NCBI GenBank assembly: GCA_964247295.1
Contig: CAXTTV010000054.1
Span: 1-27,016 of the forward strand
DNA length: 27,016 nucleotides
DNA from: CAXTTV01 sp964247295
Lineage (GTDB): Bacteria; Chloroflexota; Ktedonobacteria; Ktedonobacterales; Ktedonobacteraceae
Reading direction: 5' to 3'
In this document: positions 24,281 to 27,016 of the stretch, piece by piece
Numbering within the stretch: position 1 is the first letter of the stretch
How the letters are laid out: the number at the start of each line of letters is the position of its first letter
Position numbers and translations under genes: made by a program
The notes under the pieces: generated by a model
The model's input: the letters and a program-made list of their open reading frames with translations, nothing else
Database searches by the model: none
Told to the model about the DNA's origin: nothing

Positions 24281-24314
24281 CAAAAGGCTACCCTGATACT
24301 GGGGTAGCCTTTTG
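24281..24314. terminator. Terminator of the APC transporter gene
   Basis: CAAAAGGCTACCC (24281-24293) and GGGTAGCCTTTTG (24302-24314) form a perfect 13-bp stem with an 8-base loop. A-runs and T-runs lie inside the arms. It begins 17 bases after the transporter stop, read on the minus strand. Confidence 0.9.
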
Positions 24315-24330
24315 GAAAAGAAGTTTCGGG

Positions 24331-25824
24331 CTATTCCGCCAGTTTTTGCCAGGCGGCTTCACTTCCCGCGACGCTACTGATAATGCCAGCAATCGTCAGG
24401 CTCGCTACAGTAAATCCAGCTACCGTTGCCAACCATTGGGTGGTATTCAAAAGATCAGGTATCCAGGAGTAGAAGAGGGTATGAACCATACCAATGAGCG
24501 AGAATGCTATTCCGAAAATCGCGCTTAACCAGAGCACGACTCTGGGGATGATGCGATGGTTGCGCAATTGCTCTTGCCCTCTGGTAAGGAAGTATATAAG
24601 ATCCAGGAACAGGAAAAGCATCGCGACCCCCCAGACCAGACAGGCAATAGCCTGACAGATGTTGAACATAATTCGCGCCAGATCGGCAGTACCAAAATTA
24701 AGTAAGGGAGGAACGATAAAGAATGTAATGATCGCGAAGGCCATGGAGCCCAAGGTCTGATAGATAATCGCGTTGGCCGGGACGCGATTTTTGTTGAGCA
24801 GTCCAATCCTCTTTGGGAGAATTTGATCGACCCCGCTGATTAACAGTAGACGTGCGAAGGTGTAGTTGCAGACGACCGGGACCATCAAGCTGAAGCAGAG
24901 TATACAAACTGTCGCGATCTCGTTAGCAATTGTGCCTAATCCTTTATCGATGGATGTGATGAAGAACTTTGTGGGATTTTGGATCGCATCCGGCCCGGCC
25001 AGAACCAGACTTGAGAAAGTTACGATAAGATATCCAAGAAAGATAACCAGACTGCCCCAGCGCAGATGATTGGTAATTGAGCGCCTCTCGGTGATCTCTC
25101 CCCCCATACTCATAGGCATGATCACACCCAGCAGAGCAAAGAGGATCAGGCCAAAGTATGGGAAGTTCGTCTGGGTCGGTTGCCAGTCCTGTAGAGATTT
25201 AAAGCTGCTGGCTGCGATATGTCCTTGAAGAAGCCAGACCATCGCGGAGATCCCCAGCAGGGCGATCGCTACAAAAAGCAGGCAGATAGCAACGTTCACA
25301 ATATTTTGCACCATCCGGAAGCGTTGTAAGGCCAGAATTCCCGAGAATAGAATAATACCTATCATGGTCAAACCCTGTTGCCATGGAAGGGCGAGCCAGC
25401 CTGGGTGCAACGTTTCAATAAAGGCTATGGTCGTTGAGGTTGAGCCGAGGATCAGCGGAATGCAGGGGAACCAGGTGCAGAAGATCGCGAAGAAGCTCCA
25501 GAACCCTCCAAACGCCCTATTGGTCCAATGATAGAGCCCTCCCTCCGCTGGATACATGCTGCCCATCTGGGCTACTGCGATGATGCCCGGCAGAAAAAAT
25601 GCTACTCCCGCGATCAGCCAGTAAATAAGTGAGACCGCCCCTGAAGAGGCTGCTGCTGTGGCATTCGCGACGAGAAAGACTATCGCTACATAAATAGCTG
25701 TCATGTCAAAGGTCCCGAGGATTGCGGGCATCGCTTTGACGATATAGTCCTCTGAGCGACGCTGGCTCGGAGTTGAAGATGAGGCGCTACCAACGCTATC
25801 AGATGACGCTTTTTGTGTTACCAT
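24331..25824 (-). CDS. APC-superfamily amino acid transporter
   Basis: A 497-residue integral membrane protein with about 12 hydrophobic segments, a Ser/Thr-rich N-terminal tail (1-22) and the MYPAEGGLYHW motif near residue 90. That motif is typical of amino acid/polyamine/organocation permeases, especially the YhdG/GadC-like group. It probably moves an amino acid or polyamine in exchange for another or with protons; the substrate cannot be read from sequence. AGAGGA lies about 6 bases before ATG 25824. A strong terminator follows, and the divergent GH15 glucoamylase gene lies upstream. No enzyme gene is coupled to it, so there is no context clue to its substrate. Confidence 0.88.
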   Translation of the reverse strand: MVTQKASSDSVGSASSSTPSQRRSEDYIVKAMPAILGTFDMTAIYVAIVFLVANATAAASSGAVSLIYWLIAGVAFFLPGIIAVAQMGSMYPAEGGLYHWTNRAFGGFWSFFAIFCTWFPCIPLILGSTSTTIAFIETLHPGWLALPWQQGLTMIGIILFSGILALQRFRMVQNIVNVAICLLFVAIALLGISAMVWLLQGHIAASSFKSLQDWQPTQTNFPYFGLILFALLGVIMPMSMGGEITERRSITNHLRWGSLVIFLGYLIVTFSSLVLAGPDAIQNPTKFFITSIDKGLGTIANEIATVCILCFSLMVPVVCNYTFARLLLISGVDQILPKRIGLLNKNRVPANAIIYQTLGSMAFAIITFFIVPPLLNFGTADLARIMFNICQAIACLVWGVAMLFLFLDLIYFLTRGQEQLRNHRIIPRVVLWLSAIFGIAFSLIGMVHTLFYSWIPDLLNTTQWLATVAGFTVASLTIAGIISSVAGSEAAWQKLAE

Positions 25825-26098
25825 ATGTGTCCTCTTTGTTGCTCCCTACTGAGCCAGAGAAGCCGAAAATTGAGACTGTCGATGCTTTTCTCGCTTTTAT
25901 GACATGTATTTTAATCGTCTGGTTGATACGAATGCATTATAAGTATTGAACCTACATATAAATACCACATTATAGTCTATCGTAAAGAGTGTGTTTTGTT
26001 GAGTACCCTCGCGCTTTGTAGGATAATTGACCTATAATGGGGAAGGACGACGATCCCTTTTTCTTCCTGTTGTTTCGTATTATGGAGGTTTCATTGCT
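25825..26098. promoter_or_regulatory. Divergent intergenic region, transporter / glucoamylase
   Basis: TATAAT at 26033-26038 is a plausible -10 for the glucoamylase gene, but no matching -35 lies at the right distance. On the minus strand a TATAAT near 25940-25935 could serve the transporter. GGAGG near 26084-26088 is the glucoamylase ribosome binding site. Confidence 0.35.
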
Positions 26099-27016
26099 AT
26101 GCCTCGCGATCTTCCTCTCGCTAACGGTCAGCTTTTACTTAACTTTGATCACAATTACAACCTTCGTGATATCTACTGGCCTCATGTGGGTCAGGAACTG
26201 CATACTGGCGGTGACATCTCGCATACCGGTGTCTGGGTAGATGGGCAGTTTGCCTGGTTGGACGCTCCTGAATGGCAGCGGGAACTCCTCTATGAGCCTG
26301 ATACACTGGTTTCGATGGTAACACTCTCTCATCCTCAACTACAGCTTCAGCTACAATTTCAGGATGCGGTCGATTTCAATCGTTGTGTGTTCCTGAGACA
26401 TGTAACGGTAACAAATCAGGGCTCACAGGCCCGGAATGTCCGGCTGTTTTTTAACTATGACTGGCATATCTGGTCAAACGTTGAGGGCAATACCGTTTTC
26501 TATTATCCGCCCCGACGAGCATTGATTGCCTACAAGCAGCGGGCATATTTTTTGATGAATGGTCTGGTTGGCAAGAGCGGTCCTGGATCTCAGGCGGGGA
26601 TTGATAGCTGGTCGACTGGTGTGAAGGAGTTTCATGGAGCTGAAGGGACCTGGCGCGATGCCGAGGATGGCGAGCTGAGCCGTAACCCGATTGCTCAGGG
26701 GTCTGTGGATGGGACACTGGCTCTGCATCTGCCGACGCTAGCCCCGAACGCCCAGGGAACAGCCGTTCACTGGCTGGCGGTAGGGGCAGATCTACCCGAG
26801 GTTGAGGCGCTGGAGGATCTTCTGCTGGAGCGTGGCCCGGAGGCTTTTATCGAGCGTACGCGCAACTACTGGTATCGCTGGGTAAATAATCAAGAGCAGA
26901 GTTTCGCGGACCTATCGCCGGCACTGGTGGATCTTTATAAGCGTAGTTTACTGGTTTTGCGTACTCAGATCGACAACGGCGGCGCGATAATCGCGGCCAA
27001 TGACGCGGATGTGGAA
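26099..27016 (+). CDS. GH15 glucoamylase-like glycoside hydrolase, N-terminal 306 residues (partial at window end)
   Basis: An open frame runs from ATG 26099 to the last base without a stop. It matches the N-terminal beta-domain of the bacterial/archaeal GH15 family: LPLANGQLLLNFDHNYNLRD, then IYWPHVGQE, then DWHIW. At the very end comes the entry to the catalytic (alpha/alpha)6 barrel, RTQIDNGGAIIAANDADV. Such enzymes hydrolyse terminal glucose from starch or maltodextrins, or trehalose in some branches; the catalytic Glu residues would lie beyond the window. There is no signal peptide at the N terminus, so it probably acts in the cytoplasm. GGAGG precedes the start by about 10 bases. The gene appears intact as far as visible. 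Confidence 0.88.
   Translation, partial: MPRDLPLANGQLLLNFDHNYNLRDIYWPHVGQELHTGGDISHTGVWVDGQFAWLDAPEWQRELLYEPDTLVSMVTLSHPQLQLQLQFQDAVDFNRCVFLRHVTVTNQGSQARNVRLFFNYDWHIWSNVEGNTVFYYPPRRALIAYKQRAYFLMNGLVGKSGPGSQAGIDSWSTGVKEFHGAEGTWRDAEDGELSRNPIAQGSVDGTLALHLPTLAPNAQGTAVHWLAVGADLPEVEALEDLLLERGPEAFIERTRNYWYRWVNNQEQSFADLSPALVDLYKRSLLVLRTQIDNGGAIIAANDADVE

Noticed and set aside
25900..25960. GGTTCAA-like T-loop suggesting a tRNA
   Set aside because: No acceptor, D-arm or anticodon stem can be built around it on either strand.

Overview
The window is 27,016 bases of a bacterial chromosome, with one 23-base assembly gap (run of N, 5437-5459). The gene set suggests a Gram-positive-like, morphologically complex bacterium. 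My best guess is Chloroflexota, class Ktedonobacteria. This rests on the mix of CHAP-domain membrane-anchored hydrolases with long cytosolic tails, an S53 lipoprotein, a GH15 glucoamylase, a MocR regulator, a PadR regulator and an Rpn-type nuclease relic. That is inference: there is no rRNA or other phylogenetic marker here. I saw no tRNA, rRNA, CRISPR array, prophage or intact insertion sequence.

Layout. (1) 1-4253, + strand: an aspartate-family and methionine biosynthesis cluster with the end of metX, then metY, aspartate kinase and aspartate-semialdehyde dehydrogenase. The genes are tightly packed and each has a good ribosome binding site. (2) 4254-5436: a low-information stretch with a terminator-like hairpin and a frameshifted relic of an Rpn/PD-(D/E)xK-type nuclease gene, running into the assembly gap. 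(3) 5460-10323: a divergent pair of an S53 (sedolisin) lipoprotein peptidase without a prodomain and an 1151-residue alpha-2-macroglobulin-like protein that keeps a C-x-E-Q thioester-type motif but has no signal peptide. (4) 10324-14221: three tandem paralogous membrane-anchored CHAP-domain proteins. Each has a long or structured upstream leader, and all share a juxtamembrane cytosolic VIRG motif. (5) 14228-20539: a DUF5522-like protein and a MocR-type regulator (likely one operon), a four-TM protein, a YvcK/CofD protein, a tiny protein with four DnaJ-type zinc motifs, and an aldehyde dehydrogenase. (6) 20540-23330: a PadR regulator under a near-perfect promoter that contains palindromic operator candidates, a promoter plus hairpin plus T-run unit that looks like a small RNA or attenuator, an aldo/keto reductase, and a 131-bp palindromic MITE-like element. 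(7) 23331-27016: a membrane protein with an acidic loop, an APC-family transporter, and the first 306 codons of a GH15 glucoamylase.

How the parts work together. The metX/metY/lysC/asd genes feed aspartate and homoserine toward methionine and the wider aspartate family. The peptidase, the A2M-like protein and the CHAP proteins look like a block devoted to proteolysis and cell-wall remodelling. The most promising unexplained points are the CHAP cluster with its shared cytosolic motif, the structured leader at 10530-10675, the signal-less A2M-like protein opposite a secreted peptidase, the small RNA-like unit at 21931-22031, and the MITE-like palindrome at 23185-23315.
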